Source of the DNA: Opitutaceae bacterium
GTDB taxonomy: Bacteria; Verrucomicrobiota; Verrucomicrobiia; Opitutales; Opitutaceae
Direction of reading: 5' to 3'
DNA length: 48,978 bases
Assembly (NCBI GenBank): GCA_028280955.1
Contig: JANQKU010000066.1
Coordinates: 1 to 48,978, forward strand
Made by a program: the position numbers and the translations under genes. Below are positions 35,500 through 45,861 of this stretch, one piece after another. Within the stretch, counting starts at the first letter, position 1, and every line of letters begins with the position of its first letter. Below the pieces are notes generated by a model, which worked only from the letters and a program-made list of their open reading frames with translations, did no database searches and had not been told where the DNA came from.

Positions 35500-36405
35500 A
35501 TGAGTAGCGAAATTACCAACCACGGTAAAGACTTCAAAACAAAATTATCCGACTATCAAAACACTGTCGAAAAGGCCATCGATCACCTACTACCTGCCGC
35601 GGCAACAAAGCCAACCCGCATTCATGAAGCAATGCGCTATAGTATGGAAGCTGGAGGGAAACGCCTCCGGCCTATCCTGGTCATGGCCACGGCAGAATCA
35701 TTCGGTGCAAAAATTGAAACCGAACCAGCAGCTGTCGCCATTGAATGTATCCATACCTATTCTCTGATACATGATGATCTTCCCGCCATGGATAATGGAG
35801 ATCTTCGCAGGGGGATGCCAACCTGTCACAAACAATTTGATGAAGCGACAGCTGTCCTGGCGGGAGATGCTCTCCTGACCTATGCCTTCGATCTTCTCAG
35901 TAAAGCCTATTCCGATAACCCACCACTTGCCCTCAAGCTCATCCAGGAATTATCGAGTGCCTCCGGAAGCGAACATCTCATAGGAGGCCAGATGCAGGAC
36001 ATTCTCTCAGAAAAAACGGAAGCGACATCAGAAGAACTTGAATTCATTCACCTGAATAAAACAGCCGCTCTCCTGACAACTGCTCTCGTCCTGGGCGCTA
36101 TACTCGCCGAAGCTAGTGATGAAACCATCACAAGAATCCGCCAGATCGGTCAAAACCTCGGACTCGCTTTCCAGATTATTGACGATATTCTGGATGCGAC
36201 AGGAACAACCGAAAACCTGGGGAAAAACATCGGCTCAGATGCCACAGCTCATAAGACCACCTACGTAAGTCTTTTCGGACTCAAAGCAGCCCGAGAAAAA
36301 GCAGCGGCTCACACCCTGGAAGCAAAAAAACTCTGCCAACGCCTAACAAGGCAAACATCCTTTCTCACAGAATTGATCACTTACCTTGAAAATCGCATCA
36401 CTTAA
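35500..36405 (+). CDS. ispA: Polyprenyl (geranyl/farnesyl diphosphate) synthase
   Basis: Short-chain trans-prenyl diphosphate synthase of 301 aa, which builds FPP or GPP from IPP and DMAPP. The two Asp-rich motifs are present: LIHDDLPAMDNGD near 89 (with two residues between the DD pair and the next D) and FQIIDDILD near 225. So are GGKRLRP near 55 and the KT segment at AHKTTYVSLFG near 248. I begin at the ATG 35500, which starts with MSSEITN; the 35461 ATG would add 13 residues overlapping the divergent gene. GGGGAAA is about 15 nt upstream. Product length class (C15 or C10) is not certain from sequence, but the short residue before the first motif fits a short-chain enzyme. Confidence 0.92.
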   Translation: MSSEITNHGKDFKTKLSDYQNTVEKAIDHLLPAAATKPTRIHEAMRYSMEAGGKRLRPILVMATAESFGAKIETEPAAVAIECIHTYSLIHDDLPAMDNGDLRRGMPTCHKQFDEATAVLAGDALLTYAFDLLSKAYSDNPPLALKLIQELSSASGSEHLIGGQMQDILSEKTEATSEELEFIHLNKTAALLTTALVLGAILAEASDETITRIRQIGQNLGLAFQIIDDILDATGTTENLGKNIGSDATAHKTTYVSLFGLKAAREKAAAHTLEAKKLCQRLTRQTSFLTELITYLENRIT

Positions 36406-36481
36406 GGTTAGGTCTCTTCCTCAAAAAAGAGCCTGCAGCAAATAAACCACAGACTCATCAAATAAGTACAGATACAGAGGA

Positions 36482-37249
36482 TTAATCCTGAGCAATCGCG
36501 CTCTTGACCAAATCGATGAAAGAATTGCTGTCTAAAGCAGCTCCACCAATCAAACCACCGTCAATATCCTCTTGAGCTAATAACTCTGCTGCATTTCCAG
36601 GCTTCATTGATCCTCCATACAGGATCCGAACCTTATCAGCTACCGCTTTATCATAAAGCTCAGACAACGATTGACGAATGAACGCATGCACTTCCTGTGC
36701 TTGCTCAGGCGTTGCCACTTTTCCCGTGCCAATGGCCCAGACAGGCTCATAGGCAATGACAACAGATCCAATCTGTTCGGCTGAAACACCCGCTAAACCA
36801 CCAACGAGTTGCGTCTTAACCACATCGAGTGTCTTTTCCGCCTCACGTTCTTCCAACGTTTCACCAACACAAAGAATTGGGCGAAGTTGATTCTCCAGGG
36901 CAACCTTCACCTTTTGATTAATGAAATCATCTGTTTCTGCAAAATAAGCACGTCGTTCACTATGTCCCAAAATGACATAACTGGAAAAATGATTTCTCAA
37001 CATTTCAGCTGAAATCTCTCCCGTATAGGCACCACTGACGGCCGGATGCATATTTTGTCCCCCCATCTTGACATTCGATCCTTCAATAACTCTGGAAACA
37101 CTCTCTAAAACAGTGAAGGGAGGACAAACAACGACTTCCACATCTGATTGCTGACCAACTGCGCCAACAATTTCTTTGACCAGATCAGCCCCCTCCTCAG
37201 AGGTCTTGTTCATCTTCCAGTTTCCTGCAATTACGTACTTACGACTCAT
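36482..37249 (-). CDS. tpiA: Triosephosphate isomerase
   Basis: TIM, interconverting dihydroxyacetone phosphate and glyceraldehyde 3-phosphate, 255 aa. GNWKMNK carries the active-site Lys near residue 13, the His is in LGHSERR near 96, the catalytic Glu in AYEPVWAIGTG near 168, and LYGGS and GGLIGGAAL form the phosphate-binding end. It starts 21 bp after pgk, in the order gap-pgk-tpiA on one strand. It converges on ispA. Identification is certain. Confidence 0.97.
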   Translation of the reverse strand: MSRKYVIAGNWKMNKTSEEGADLVKEIVGAVGQQSDVEVVVCPPFTVLESVSRVIEGSNVKMGGQNMHPAVSGAYTGEISAEMLRNHFSSYVILGHSERRAYFAETDDFINQKVKVALENQLRPILCVGETLEEREAEKTLDVVKTQLVGGLAGVSAEQIGSVVIAYEPVWAIGTGKVATPEQAQEVHAFIRQSLSELYDKAVADKVRILYGGSMKPGNAAELLAQEDIDGGLIGGAALDSNSFIDLVKSAIAQD

Positions 37250-37270
37250 TCTTATGTATAGGTTAAATTT

Positions 37271-38467
37271 TCAGCTATCCAATGCAGTGACTCCAGGCAA
37301 ATCTTTGCCTTCAAGAAATTCCAGACTGGCTCCTCCACCGGTACTGATGAAAGTCATTTTATCAGCAATTCCCGCTTGTTTTACCGCTTTCACAGAATCT
37401 CCTCCTCCAACAATGGAGATTGCTTCTTTGTTTTCAGCAACAGCATTGGCAACAGCAAACGTGCCCTTGTTACAGGCCTCTATCTCAAAAATGCCCATTG
37501 GTCCGTTCCATAGGATGGTTTTGGCTGAAGAAATCGCTGTAGTAAAAAGCGCCACTGATTTGGGACCAATATCGACTCCCTCCCATCCATCGGGAATATC
37601 TTCTCCCTCCGGTGTTACCTTTGTATTGCCCACAGTTCCCGTCCCAAAATCAAGGTTATCCACCATAAGATTATCCACAGGTAAGAGAAATTTGACACCT
37701 CGCTCATCTGCTTTTGCCAAAGCAGCCCGAGCAACTTCGACCTTGTCCGGCTCACTCAAACTATTTCCCACAGAACGCCCTTGAGCTAAGGCAAAAGTAT
37801 AAGCCATCGCTCCTCCAATCAAAATAGTATCTGCCTTTTCCAAAAGACGATTAATCACCGTAATTTTATCACTTACTTTAGCCCCACCTAAAATTACCAC
37901 AAACGGATGCTCCGGATTGGCTGTTTGTTTTCCTAGAAAATCCAACTCTTTTTGCATCAGGAAGCCGGCCACGGCTGGCTTCACATAAGCAGCCACTCCG
38001 GCTGTAGAGGCATGGGCCCGGTGGGCTGTTCCAAACGCATCATTGACATAAACCTCACCCAGGCGAGCCATCGATTGAGCCAACGTGGCATCATTTTTTT
38101 CCTCACCAGGATGAAACCGAACGTTCTCCAGAAGAAGAACCGAACCACCACTGAGAAAATCCACAGCAGTTTCTGCCTCCGAGCCAACGCAATCAGAGGC
38201 AAAGGACACAGGCATATTCAATAGCCTGGCCAGTTCTTCCGCCACCGGCTGAAGAGAGTACTTCATATTTCGCTCTCCTTTTGGGCGACCCAGATGACTC
38301 ATTAAAATAGCTTTACCTCCTTTTCCAACGATATGTTCAATCGTGGGTAAAGCTGCCACAATCCGGGTATTATCTGTTATTTGGCCATTTTCCAGAGGGA
38401 CATTAAAATCCACTCTCACCAAAACGCGTTTACCGGCCAAATCGATTTCTTCTATTGTTTTTGCCAT
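37271..38467 (-). CDS. pgk: Phosphoglycerate kinase
   Basis: Phosphoglycerate kinase, 398 aa, transferring the phosphate of 1,3-bisphosphoglycerate to ADP in glycolysis. The signature RVDFNVPLENGQI is at residues 18-30. LLENVRFHPGEEKN is near 115, ILGGAKVSDKITVI near 192, NGPMGIFE near 320 and GGGDSVKAV near 350. It lies between gap and tpiA. A strong intercistronic hairpin separates it from gap. Length and motifs are normal. Confidence 0.97.
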   Translation of the reverse strand: MAKTIEEIDLAGKRVLVRVDFNVPLENGQITDNTRIVAALPTIEHIVGKGGKAILMSHLGRPKGERNMKYSLQPVAEELARLLNMPVSFASDCVGSEAETAVDFLSGGSVLLLENVRFHPGEEKNDATLAQSMARLGEVYVNDAFGTAHRAHASTAGVAAYVKPAVAGFLMQKELDFLGKQTANPEHPFVVILGGAKVSDKITVINRLLEKADTILIGGAMAYTFALAQGRSVGNSLSEPDKVEVARAALAKADERGVKFLLPVDNLMVDNLDFGTGTVGNTKVTPEGEDIPDGWEGVDIGPKSVALFTTAISSAKTILWNGPMGIFEIEACNKGTFAVANAVAENKEAISIVGGGDSVKAVKQAGIADKMTFISTGGGASLEFLEGKDLPGVTALDS

Positions 38468-38506
38468 AACCTATCTCACCTTGGAAAAATTTCTGATCCA
38501 TCGAAA

Positions 38507-38534
38507 GGGTGATCGCAAACAAATGCGACCACCC
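38507..38534 (-). promoter_or_regulatory. Intercistronic hairpin between gap and pgk
   Basis: An 11-bp stem pairs 38524-38534 with 38507-38517 around a six-base loop, with one G.U pair on the minus strand. It is followed on that strand by TTTC only, so it is at best a weak terminator. A processing or stabilising structure that sets the gap:pgk expression ratio is a plausible role. Confidence 0.45.
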
Positions 38535-38588
38535 GACAATAAATCAAGGATGTCAGCTCTTGTGAAATGAAATCAAACTTTGCTCCTT

Positions 38589-39632
38589 TTAGAGCATTGC
38601 TGATACTTTTTTGAGCAGTTCCACACAGCGATTGCTGTAGCCCCACTCATTATCATACCAACTGACCAGCTTAAAGAAACGATTACCCAATCCAATACCG
38701 GATCCAGCATCAAAAATCGAAGAGGCAGGGCAATGAATAAAATCAGAGGAAACCACCTCTTCATCAGTGTACTCTAAAATACCTTTGAGAGGACCCTCGG
38801 CTGCTTCCTTCATCTTTTGGCAGATTTCTTCATAAGAAGTATCCTTTTCCGTCCGAACAGTCAAATCAACGACAGATACCGTGGGAGTCGGCACACGGAA
38901 AGACATCCCGGTCAGCTTACCCGCCACTTCCGGCAGAACCAAACCAACAGCCTTGGCAGCTCCTGTCGTTGAAGGGATGATATTAATCGCGGCACTCCGT
39001 CCACCTTTCCAATCCTTACGGGAAGGTCCATCCACCGTTTTCTGAGTGGAAGTATAACTGTGAACCGTCGTCATCAACCCTTCTTCAACTCCGAAATGAT
39101 CAAGCACAACTTTAGTGATCGGAGCCAGACAGTTGGTTGTGCAAGAAGCATTTGAAATGATGTCATCGTCTTTCGATAGCGTATCATCATTCACACCCAA
39201 AACAACCGTCTTCACATCGCCCTTACCAGGGGCAGAGATGATGACCTTCTTTGCTCCGGCATCCAAATGACCTTTTGCCTTTTCATCCTGAACGAACAGT
39301 CCGGTAGATTCGATAACGATATCGACTCCCAGATCACCCCATGGCAAAGCAGCAGGTCCCTCTCTGACAGCCAGGCACTTGATCTTCTGACCATTCACCA
39401 CCAGAACATCATCTTCAGTTGCCTCCGGGCTTGATTTTTCGCTGGTTACCGTCCCGTTAAAGCGACCCTGAATCGAGTCATACTTTAATAAGTATGCCAA
39501 ATTATCAGCGCCCACGAGATCGTTTACCGCGACCACATCAACTTCGCTACCTAATAATCCTTGGTCGGCAATCGCCCGAAAAACGAGACGACCAATGCGA
39601 CCAAATCCATTAATTCCTACTTTAACGGCCAT
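38589..39632 (-). CDS. gap: Glyceraldehyde-3-phosphate dehydrogenase
   Basis: NAD-dependent GAPDH, 347 aa. NGFGRIGR starts the Rossmann fold. The active-site cysteine is in [12 protein letters not shown] near residue 160, and THSYTSTQ-like and [17 protein letters not shown] segments follow, ending with the [16 protein letters not shown] block. AGGAC lies about 7 nt upstream of the ATG. It is first in the gap-pgk-tpiA operon. A candidate promoter lies about 80-110 bp upstream. Confidence 0.97.
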   Translation of the reverse strand: MAVKVGINGFGRIGRLVFRAIADQGLLGSEVDVVAVNDLVGADNLAYLLKYDSIQGRFNGTVTSEKSSPEATEDDVLVVNGQKIKCLAVREGPAALPWGDLGVDIVIESTGLFVQDEKAKGHLDAGAKKVIISAPGKGDVKTVVLGVNDDTLSKDDDIISNASCTTNCLAPITKVVLDHFGVEEGLMTTVHSYTSTQKTVDGPSRKDWKGGRSAAINIIPSTTGAAKAVGLVLPEVAGKLTGMSFRVPTPTVSVVDLTVRTEKDTSYEEICQKMKEAAEGPLKGILEYTDEEVVSSDFIHCPASSIFDAGSGIGLGNRFFKLVSWYDNEWGYSNRCVELLKKVSAML

Positions 39633-39711
39633 AATAATGTCCTAATCAGTGCTTTTTTCTAGTTGTTAATAACTCCAAATGCCTGCCCCCAATCTATCTC
39701 TAAACGGACCG

Positions 39712-39740
39712 AGGATACATACATTTGGAGGGAAAATCAA
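39712..39740 (-). promoter_or_regulatory. Candidate promoter for gap-pgk-tpiA
   Basis: On the minus strand TTGATT (39740-39735) is followed after 17 bp by TATCCT (39717-39712), four of six matches in each box. It lies about 80 bp upstream of the gap start. Plausible but not strong; no other good pair is visible in the 163-bp gap. Confidence 0.3.
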
Positions 39741-39795
39741 AATGATCAACCGATGAAAAGCAAGAGATATATAGTATCAAAAGATACCGTTTTGT

Positions 39796-42246
39796 CTAAA
39801 CCGAATCAATCACCCAAAGGCCACAACCTAAAGGCGGCAGGTAAAGATTATCTCCTCTAATGGAAAGCGTAAGATCTTTTGATCCTCCAGTTAAAAAGAC
39901 CTCACTGTCAGCGATCTGTTGCCACCCCATATCTTTCCAGTCTCCCAAGGGAATGTAAGCATCTTTTTCATACGGGTTCACCGCAAACAAGAGCCTTCTT
40001 TTACCTAAGCTCCCGTCTGCATTGTAAATAACCGCAAAAGAAGATTCTTCTCCCTCAAAGCTAAACGAAAAATACCCCTCTGAAGGCGATGAATACAAAC
40101 GGATCAACTCGCCCCATCCAGATAGACGAAATTTTATCCAATTAGAAAAATAAGCGTGTGTCCCTGAAAACTGCAACAACCGCTTATAATCCAACGCATT
40201 CAAATCCCCCCGTAAATAGGTATTGTGCACTCCCTGTTTTGAACTCAAAAAATCCTGACCCGCGTGCAGCATCGGAACACCAAGAGACATCATCAAATAC
40301 GCAACCATCAGATGAGTTCTCCGCATATCACTAAACGTCGGGAAAGAACCATCTTTACCTTCATTTTCCGTAATAATGTCTATCCAGACCTCATCATCAT
40401 GAGATTCTACGTAATTAACTGTCTGGGCTGGCCAACTGGCAAAGTAAACGGGTGATCCCTTCAGAAAATATTCGGCTCCTCTCCTATCGCCCTGTCCACC
40501 AACAAATGTTCGTAGAAAATCACGGTAAAAATCGTTCCATGAGGCAAATCCCGTTTTCCTCAGTTCCTTGGCAATATGCCCCTTGAAACTCCACGGTTCC
40601 GCAATGAGAACAACCTCAGGACAAGCCGCCTTTAAAGCCTCTTCTACTTCCTGCAAAACCTCCACCCCAATCAATTCAGCCAAATCGAAGCGAAACCCAT
40701 CAACCCGATAGAACCGGATAAAATGCAATAAACTATCGATCATCAATCGCCGGCACATGGCCGACCGACAACGAAGATCGTTCCCACAACCACTCCAGTT
40801 TTTCAGATCACCATTCGCCTCAAGTTCAAAATAATAAAGTTTATCGATAAAAAGCAGGTGATTTGGCTCCCCCACATGATTGTAGACAACATCGAGGATA
40901 ACCGAAAAACCTCTTTCATGCAAAGCATCCACGACCTCCTGAAACTCCATCACGGCTGAGCCTCTCGATGGATCAAGCCCATATCCTCCATCCGGAGAAA
41001 AGTAATTAACCGGCATATAGCCCCAATGGTAGTCATCTCCCTCCTGGCGATCAAAGGCCTGCACAGGTTGAAGCTCGATCGCATTCACCCCAAGTTTCCC
41101 TGGATAAAACACCGGGCTCTGTATCCATTTTTTCAATCCACTAAACCCATACCGCTCATCCTCACTCATTTTTATGGGAGCCTCAGCGATTAAATCACGG
41201 ACATGGGCTTCTGCTATCACGAGATCCTGCCAAAAAGGTGTTTTAAAAGGTGGTCGCCCCCTTTTTGTTATTTGCTCTCTATCCAAAATAATCCCCGGAC
41301 CCTCCCGGCTAACGGTCGCAAGAGCATAGGGATCCAGAATGTTTTTCTCACCATCAAAATGACCAAATTCATTGCCAGGTCCATCAACGCGATACCAGTA
41401 AAACTGCCCATGCAGATTTTTCGGAAAGACAAGTTCCCAGGCGCCATCCTCCAGGCGCTTTAACTCATGCCATTCTGCTAGCTGAGAATCTTCCAACTTC
41501 TCAAAAAGACCCACTTTTACCCATTTTGCTCTCGGCGCAAACAACCTGAAAACGGTCTTCTCAGTCGATGCCATCGCTCCCATTTCCAAGTCAGATTTCA
41601 GCTCATAGAAAAACTTTCCAGGCCGTAGAATGACGCTCGAATCTTTCTCTGAGGATACTGTCAAATCCACTCGATAATTAATAGACAGGTCTAACTTCTC
41701 TCGCACGGTAAAGGAGAACCAGTGTCTGCCCGAACAATCTTCCAAAATCTGATGATTCCGGTTCCCATCAGAATCAAGAACCAGATTCGTTGCGTCCTCT
41801 GACGCTTCCAACCATTGGCCTGAAGCGGTTATAAACTTAAACTGCTTTAGAGAATCACCTTCCAAAATCTCGATTGGCCCCTTCCAGAATAGAACATCCA
41901 CTCCATGCAATTCCCCCTTTTCCAATTCCCACTCCGGTTGACCAATAACATCGCCCCATCGATTAAAACTACCGCCGACATAGATCGCTTCATCAATCTC
42001 CTCCGGGATCCTATCAAGACAAAGGCAAAAACAGATCACCTTACCATCAATACCAAAAAAACCATTTTCCAGGCCAAACTCATGAGGGTCAGATGGCGAC
42101 ACCTCTAAGAAATGATCCTTTTCACCCTTCAAAATAAAACTCGGCAGGATCTCTTCATTCCAATCAGCTGCCAATTCAATCCGTCCCGAAGACAACGTCT
42201 GAAGAACCGCTCGTGAGATCTGAATCGTTTGCTTTGTGGAAATCAT
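39796..42246 (-). CDS. pulA: Type I pullulanase / alpha-1,6-glucan debranching enzyme
   Basis: GH13 debranching enzyme of 816 aa with no signal peptide, so probably intracellular glycogen or maltodextrin debranching. An N-terminal starch-binding-like module (IYVGGSFNRWGD near 88-98) is followed by a second Ig-like region (CBM48-type, FRLFAPRAKWVKVGLFEK near 233) and the catalytic barrel from about 340. The GH13 motifs are complete: I DVVYNH (452-457), II GFRFD with nucleophile Asp521, III IAEPW with acid/base Glu550, and IV ESHDD with Asp617. The pullulanase-type YHWGYMPVNYFSPDGGYG segment is near 406. It is not obviously co-transcribed with gap (163-bp gap). Glycogen debranching would feed the adjacent glycolytic genes. 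Confidence 0.92.
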   Translation of the reverse strand: MISTKQTIQISRAVLQTLSSGRIELAADWNEEILPSFILKGEKDHFLEVSPSDPHEFGLENGFFGIDGKVICFCLCLDRIPEEIDEAIYVGGSFNRWGDVIGQPEWELEKGELHGVDVLFWKGPIEILEGDSLKQFKFITASGQWLEASEDATNLVLDSDGNRNHQILEDCSGRHWFSFTVREKLDLSINYRVDLTVSSEKDSSVILRPGKFFYELKSDLEMGAMASTEKTVFRLFAPRAKWVKVGLFEKLEDSQLAEWHELKRLEDGAWELVFPKNLHGQFYWYRVDGPGNEFGHFDGEKNILDPYALATVSREGPGIILDREQITKRGRPPFKTPFWQDLVIAEAHVRDLIAEAPIKMSEDERYGFSGLKKWIQSPVFYPGKLGVNAIELQPVQAFDRQEGDDYHWGYMPVNYFSPDGGYGLDPSRGSAVMEFQEVVDALHERGFSVILDVVYNHVGEPNHLLFIDKLYYFELEANGDLKNWSGCGNDLRCRSAMCRRLMIDSLLHFIRFYRVDGFRFDLAELIGVEVLQEVEEALKAACPEVVLIAEPWSFKGHIAKELRKTGFASWNDFYRDFLRTFVGGQGDRRGAEYFLKGSPVYFASWPAQTVNYVESHDDEVWIDIITENEGKDGSFPTFSDMRRTHLMVAYLMMSLGVPMLHAGQDFLSSKQGVHNTYLRGDLNALDYKRLLQFSGTHAYFSNWIKFRLSGWGELIRLYSSPSEGYFSFSFEGEESSFAVIYNADGSLGKRRLLFAVNPYEKDAYIPLGDWKDMGWQQIADSEVFLTGGSKDLTLSIRGDNLYLPPLGCGLWVIDSV

Positions 42247-42466
42247 CTAGGAAGCTGACTAAAAATGACAAATAGAGAATGGTGCGAGCCGAAAAACTCA
42301 CCTACTTTTAGCTTATTGTATTCCAGATACATCGACAAAAACACTTCGAGGCTAACTCGCCTCTCAGATAATTTTCGTCAGCAATGCGCAACCGACCTCA
42401 ATTACGAAAAATCATTGCAGCCTGGACGACAATTATGACTTAAATGCCTCTAGTATCACTTTATTC

Positions 42467-43549
42467 ATGAGTAAGACCCTCGTAGCCATGTCCGGCGGCG
42501 TCGACAGTAGCGTCGCAGCTTATCTTCTCAAAGAAGAGGGAGAAAACATCGTGGGCGCTTACATGAAAAACTGGATTAACGAAGATGAGATTCTGGGAGA
42601 CTGCCCCTGGAGGCAAGATATCGAAGATGCACGCGCAGTGGCAGAAACGATTGGCATTGAGTTTCGGGTTGTTAACTTGATGAAAGAGTATCGCGAACAA
42701 ATCGTTGAGTATCTGCTAAAAGGTTATCAACGAGGCATTACGCCAAACCCCGACGTCATGTGTAACCGTGAAATCAAATTTGGTGCTTTTCTCGACTATG
42801 CCCGACAAAATGGTTTCGAAGCCGTCGCAACTGGTCACTATGCCATCCGGCGCCAAACAGATCCGGACACATTTGGAGTTTTCTGTGGGGCCGATGGGAA
42901 CAAAGATCAGTCTTATTTCCTTTCCATGATGCAGCAGCAACAAGTCGCCCAGGCACGCTTCCCCATAGGACATCTTCTCAAGCCCGACCTGCGCGAAATA
43001 GCTAAAAAAGCAGGACTGCCCAACGCAGAGAAAAAAGACAGTCAGGGTATTTGTTTTATCGGAAATATACGGATGCAAGACTTCCTCAGTCAGTATGTTC
43101 CCGATAAACCCGGTGAGATCATCCGGGCAGAAGACAATCAAGTTCTCGGAGAACACCGAGGACTTCATCACTTTACCATCGGGCAACGCAAAGGTATCGG
43201 CATTCCCTCTAATGCCGACTTTGAGCGATATGTTGTCGTTGGCAAAGAGCTGGAGACCAATCGACTCCTTGTTTCCTTTGAGTCCGAAAACGCCCCTCAT
43301 CTCTATACTCAAAAAGTGATCGTAGGAGACCTTAGCTTCATCCAGAAACCCGTCATTGAAGAAAAACGCCTCCTGGCCAGAGTGCGTTACCGGGATCCCT
43401 CGATCAACATCACCTTCATTCCTCAAAACGATGGAACCGCAGAAGTCCTCTTTGAGACCCCTCAACGCGCCATTGCCGAAGGTCAAATTTTAGCCCTCTA
43501 TGAAAATGATCAACTCATCGGAGGCGGAGTTTATCATCAGATATTCTAG
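42467..43549 (+). CDS. mnmA: tRNA-specific 2-thiouridylase MnmA
   Basis: MnmA makes 2-thiouridine at the wobble position of tRNA Lys, Glu and Gln. The 360 aa carry the PP-loop SGGVDSS at residues 9-15, which adenylates the uridine. Cys99 (NPDVMCN) and Cys196 (SQGICFIG) are the two catalytic cysteines that carry the persulfide. GHYA and the C-terminal beta-barrel segment are intact. The gap before it (42247-42466) lies between divergent genes and holds no promoter I would defend. It converges on pilB with 30 bp between. Confidence 0.96.
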   Translation: MSKTLVAMSGGVDSSVAAYLLKEEGENIVGAYMKNWINEDEILGDCPWRQDIEDARAVAETIGIEFRVVNLMKEYREQIVEYLLKGYQRGITPNPDVMCNREIKFGAFLDYARQNGFEAVATGHYAIRRQTDPDTFGVFCGADGNKDQSYFLSMMQQQQVAQARFPIGHLLKPDLREIAKKAGLPNAEKKDSQGICFIGNIRMQDFLSQYVPDKPGEIIRAEDNQVLGEHRGLHHFTIGQRKGIGIPSNADFERYVVVGKELETNRLLVSFESENAPHLYTQKVIVGDLSFIQKPVIEEKRLLARVRYRDPSINITFIPQNDGTAEVLFETPQRAIAEGQILALYENDQLIGGGVYHQIF

Positions 43550-43579
43550 AGCAGTTTTCCTATTTCCTGACCTTCCCCA

Positions 43580-45295
43580 CTACTCAAGATCCTGAGGAAC
43601 GGTACAAAGAGCTTCCTCAATCGTTGAAATACCCATTTTCACCTTCTCCATGCTGTCTTGGTGCAGAGTCCTCATCCCGTTTTCCATAGCAATTTTTTTC
43701 AGCTCAGCCGTTTCCAGCCCGTTATTAATGCCCTCAATGAGCTCTCCGCTAACCGTCATTAATTCATGGATACCGATACGACCTTTATAACCGACTCCGT
43801 TACAACGCGAACAACCATCATGCTTCGCCTTAAAAATCTGGCCACTCCACCCAATTGCCTTTTCGATCACCTCTTTCTCTCTCCCCTCCGGTTCATAAGG
43901 AGTACGACAAACCTTACAGACTCGTCGCATAAGACGCTGGGCACAGACACATAACAGAGAAGACGAAATCATAAACGGTTCAATCCCCATATCCGTCAAA
44001 CGAGCTATCGTGCCAGGCGCATCATTTGTATGTAATGTACTGAGTAATAAGTGTCCCGTCAAAGCCGCTTCAACAGCTATATTCGCTGTTTCCTTATCAC
44101 GGATTTCTCCGACAAGAATCACATCCGGATCCTGACGTAAAAAAGCACGCAACGCACTTGAGAAAGTCAGACCAATCTGGCGATTCATCTGCATCTGATT
44201 AATGCCCGAAAGAGTATACTCAATAGGATCTTCCGCCGTGCGAACAACTGTCTCAGGAGAATTCACCTCGTTAAGCGCGGAATACAAAGTCATCGATTTA
44301 CCGGAACCAGTCGGTCCACAATGCAGGATCATCCCATACGGTTGCCGAATCACCTCCCTGTATTTTGCGAGATTGGCATCTGAAAAACCTAGAGCCGGCA
44401 GAGGTAATGTCGATTTTTGTTTATCCAGAATACGCATAACAACACCCTCTCCATGATTGAGAGGCGCCGTCGAAACACGTAAATCAATATCGATATTTTT
44501 CTTCGTAAAGTGTTTGAAAATGATTCGACCATCCTGGGGCAAACGTCTCTCCGAAATATCGAGATTGGCCATTATTTTCAGACGGGCGATCAAGGCAGGC
44601 CCAACCTTAAAGGGAAGCCTCAACTTCTCCTGACAGACACCATCAATTCGATAGCGCACAATGACCTCTTTCTCCCATGGTTCAATATGGATATCACTGG
44701 TTCCGCCGCGATGCGCATCTTCGATAATACGACCCGCCAATTGAATGATGGGCGCCGACTCTTCACTTTCGATATCGCCATCTGCAAATTCAGAATCTCC
44801 TTCATCAAATTCAACCCCAACCGCTTCAACAACATCCGCAAATTGTTCTTCACCTCTGGTTGCCTCGGTATTCAGTTTTTCCCGAATATCTTTTTCACTC
44901 GAAAGCAATGGAATAATTCTTTTCCCGGAAACTTCCTGAATTTTGTTGGAAATGGTCAGCTCAAAAGGTTTCGAAAAGGCAACCACAATAAATTCTTTGG
45001 TTGAGCTGACCGGGAGAACCAAATTTTTCTGACAAAACTCCTGATCAATCAGTTCAAAAGTTCCATTATGCAGCTGGATTCTTGCCGCATTGAACGGCGA
45101 CATCCGAAAAGCTCTCGCCTTCGAAACCAAAAGATATTCGGAAGAAACCTTATATTCTTCAGACAAGAGCTGGTCCAGAGCCTCTCCCGTCATCTCGGAT
45201 GACCCATTAACAATCGCCTCCACCTGTTCATCGTTCAACTGGTCGAATTGACGGAGATTCTTTATGATAGTCGTTTGAAGTTTTCCCAATGACAT
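43580..45295 (-). CDS. pilB: GspE/PilB-type secretion/pilus assembly ATPase
   Basis: Hexameric ATPase of type II secretion or type IV pilus assembly, 571 aa. An N-terminal MshEN-like region (about 1-145) is followed by the N2/CTD core. The Walker A motif GPTGSGKS is at 327-334, the Asp box AEDPIEY near 354, and Walker B DVILVGE at 391-397. The [14 protein letters not shown] histidine box is near 415. The four-cysteine zinc motif has CxxC near residues 466-469 and CSRC near 496-499. It follows a 168-aa partner gene after 3 bp. No inner-membrane platform or pilin gene is in the window, so GspE and PilB cannot be told apart. Confidence 0.9.
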   Translation of the reverse strand: MSLGKLQTTIIKNLRQFDQLNDEQVEAIVNGSSEMTGEALDQLLSEEYKVSSEYLLVSKARAFRMSPFNAARIQLHNGTFELIDQEFCQKNLVLPVSSTKEFIVVAFSKPFELTISNKIQEVSGKRIIPLLSSEKDIREKLNTEATRGEEQFADVVEAVGVEFDEGDSEFADGDIESEESAPIIQLAGRIIEDAHRGGTSDIHIEPWEKEVIVRYRIDGVCQEKLRLPFKVGPALIARLKIMANLDISERRLPQDGRIIFKHFTKKNIDIDLRVSTAPLNHGEGVVMRILDKQKSTLPLPALGFSDANLAKYREVIRQPYGMILHCGPTGSGKSMTLYSALNEVNSPETVVRTAEDPIEYTLSGINQMQMNRQIGLTFSSALRAFLRQDPDVILVGEIRDKETANIAVEAALTGHLLLSTLHTNDAPGTIARLTDMGIEPFMISSSLLCVCAQRLMRRVCKVCRTPYEPEGREKEVIEKAIGWSGQIFKAKHDGCSRCNGVGYKGRIGIHELMTVSGELIEGINNGLETAELKKIAMENGMRTLHQDSMEKVKMGISTIEEALCTVPQDLE

Positions 45296-45298
45296 AAA

Positions 45299-45805
45299 TC
45301 AACCCTCTGCAGTGGTTCGCAATAATTGCTCATTCTCAAAGCGCTCTAAAAATCCGACAATGGAATCCATCGTTGTCCCATACCAAATGACATGCCCATC
45401 AAATTCATTCTCCCAATATTCCCGAACGGCAGGACTCAAATAATAGGAAGTAGCTATGTAATAAAAATCTCCTTCCTTATCAAAAGGCACCGTCCAGGTA
45501 CTCCAGCAGGCATCCGCACTGATAACCTCCTTCATTTCATCTGGCGTATCCACATCGGCCAGATCAATCAGCCCCAAGCCCTGTTCTTCGACGAGAAAAG
45601 CGAGAAGTTCATCCTCTGTTAACACCTCATCCTCCTGTATCAGAATAGCTAAAATACTGGCTTCTCTCCCCGTCCCCGTTTCGACTAGCTCGAAAAGGCG
45701 TTCATTCGCCTTTTCTAAATCTTCAAGTTTAATGAGATTGTTTTCAACGAGGTTAGCGCCGAGCAATCGGTTGGACCTCATAAGAATGGATCTGAACTCT
45801 GACAT
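45299..45805 (-). CDS. MshEN-like domain protein partnered with PilB/GspE
   Basis: 168-aa acidic protein directly upstream of the secretion ATPase (3-bp gap). The N-terminal LLGANLVENNLIKLEDLEKA and the LTEDELLAFLVEEQGLGLIDLADV segment recall the MshEN (GspE N-terminal) fold, which in some ATPases binds cyclic-di-GMP. The second half is not typical of MshEN (WSTWTVPFDKEGDFYYIATSYY). This looks like a stand-alone regulator of the ATPase. Whether it binds a nucleotide is unknown; the full c-di-GMP consensus (RLGxxLVxxG type) is only partly kept. Confidence 0.62.
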   Translation of the reverse strand: MSEFRSILMRSNRLLGANLVENNLIKLEDLEKANERLFELVETGTGREASILAILIQEDEVLTEDELLAFLVEEQGLGLIDLADVDTPDEMKEVISADACWSTWTVPFDKEGDFYYIATSYYLSPAVREYWENEFDGHVIWYGTTMDSIVGFLERFENEQLLRTTAEG

Positions 45806-45861
45806 ATTAGGGAAATGGTTCGAAGGTCACTTTTTCAAAAGGCCAGCCATTTCCCTCAGAA

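Noticed and set aside
37176-37784. A 202-aa plus-strand frame opposite pgk and tpiA
   Set aside because: It spans two real genes in antisense and is Ser/Pro/Thr-rich, as expected from reverse-complement codons.
39771-39788. Inverted repeat GTATC/GATAC after the pullulanase gene as a terminator
   Set aside because: Only five base pairs and no following T-run; it is too weak to report as a feature.
42716-43486. A 256-aa minus-strand frame opposite mnmA
   Set aside because: Antisense shadow of a clear gene (mnmA) with no domain of its own.
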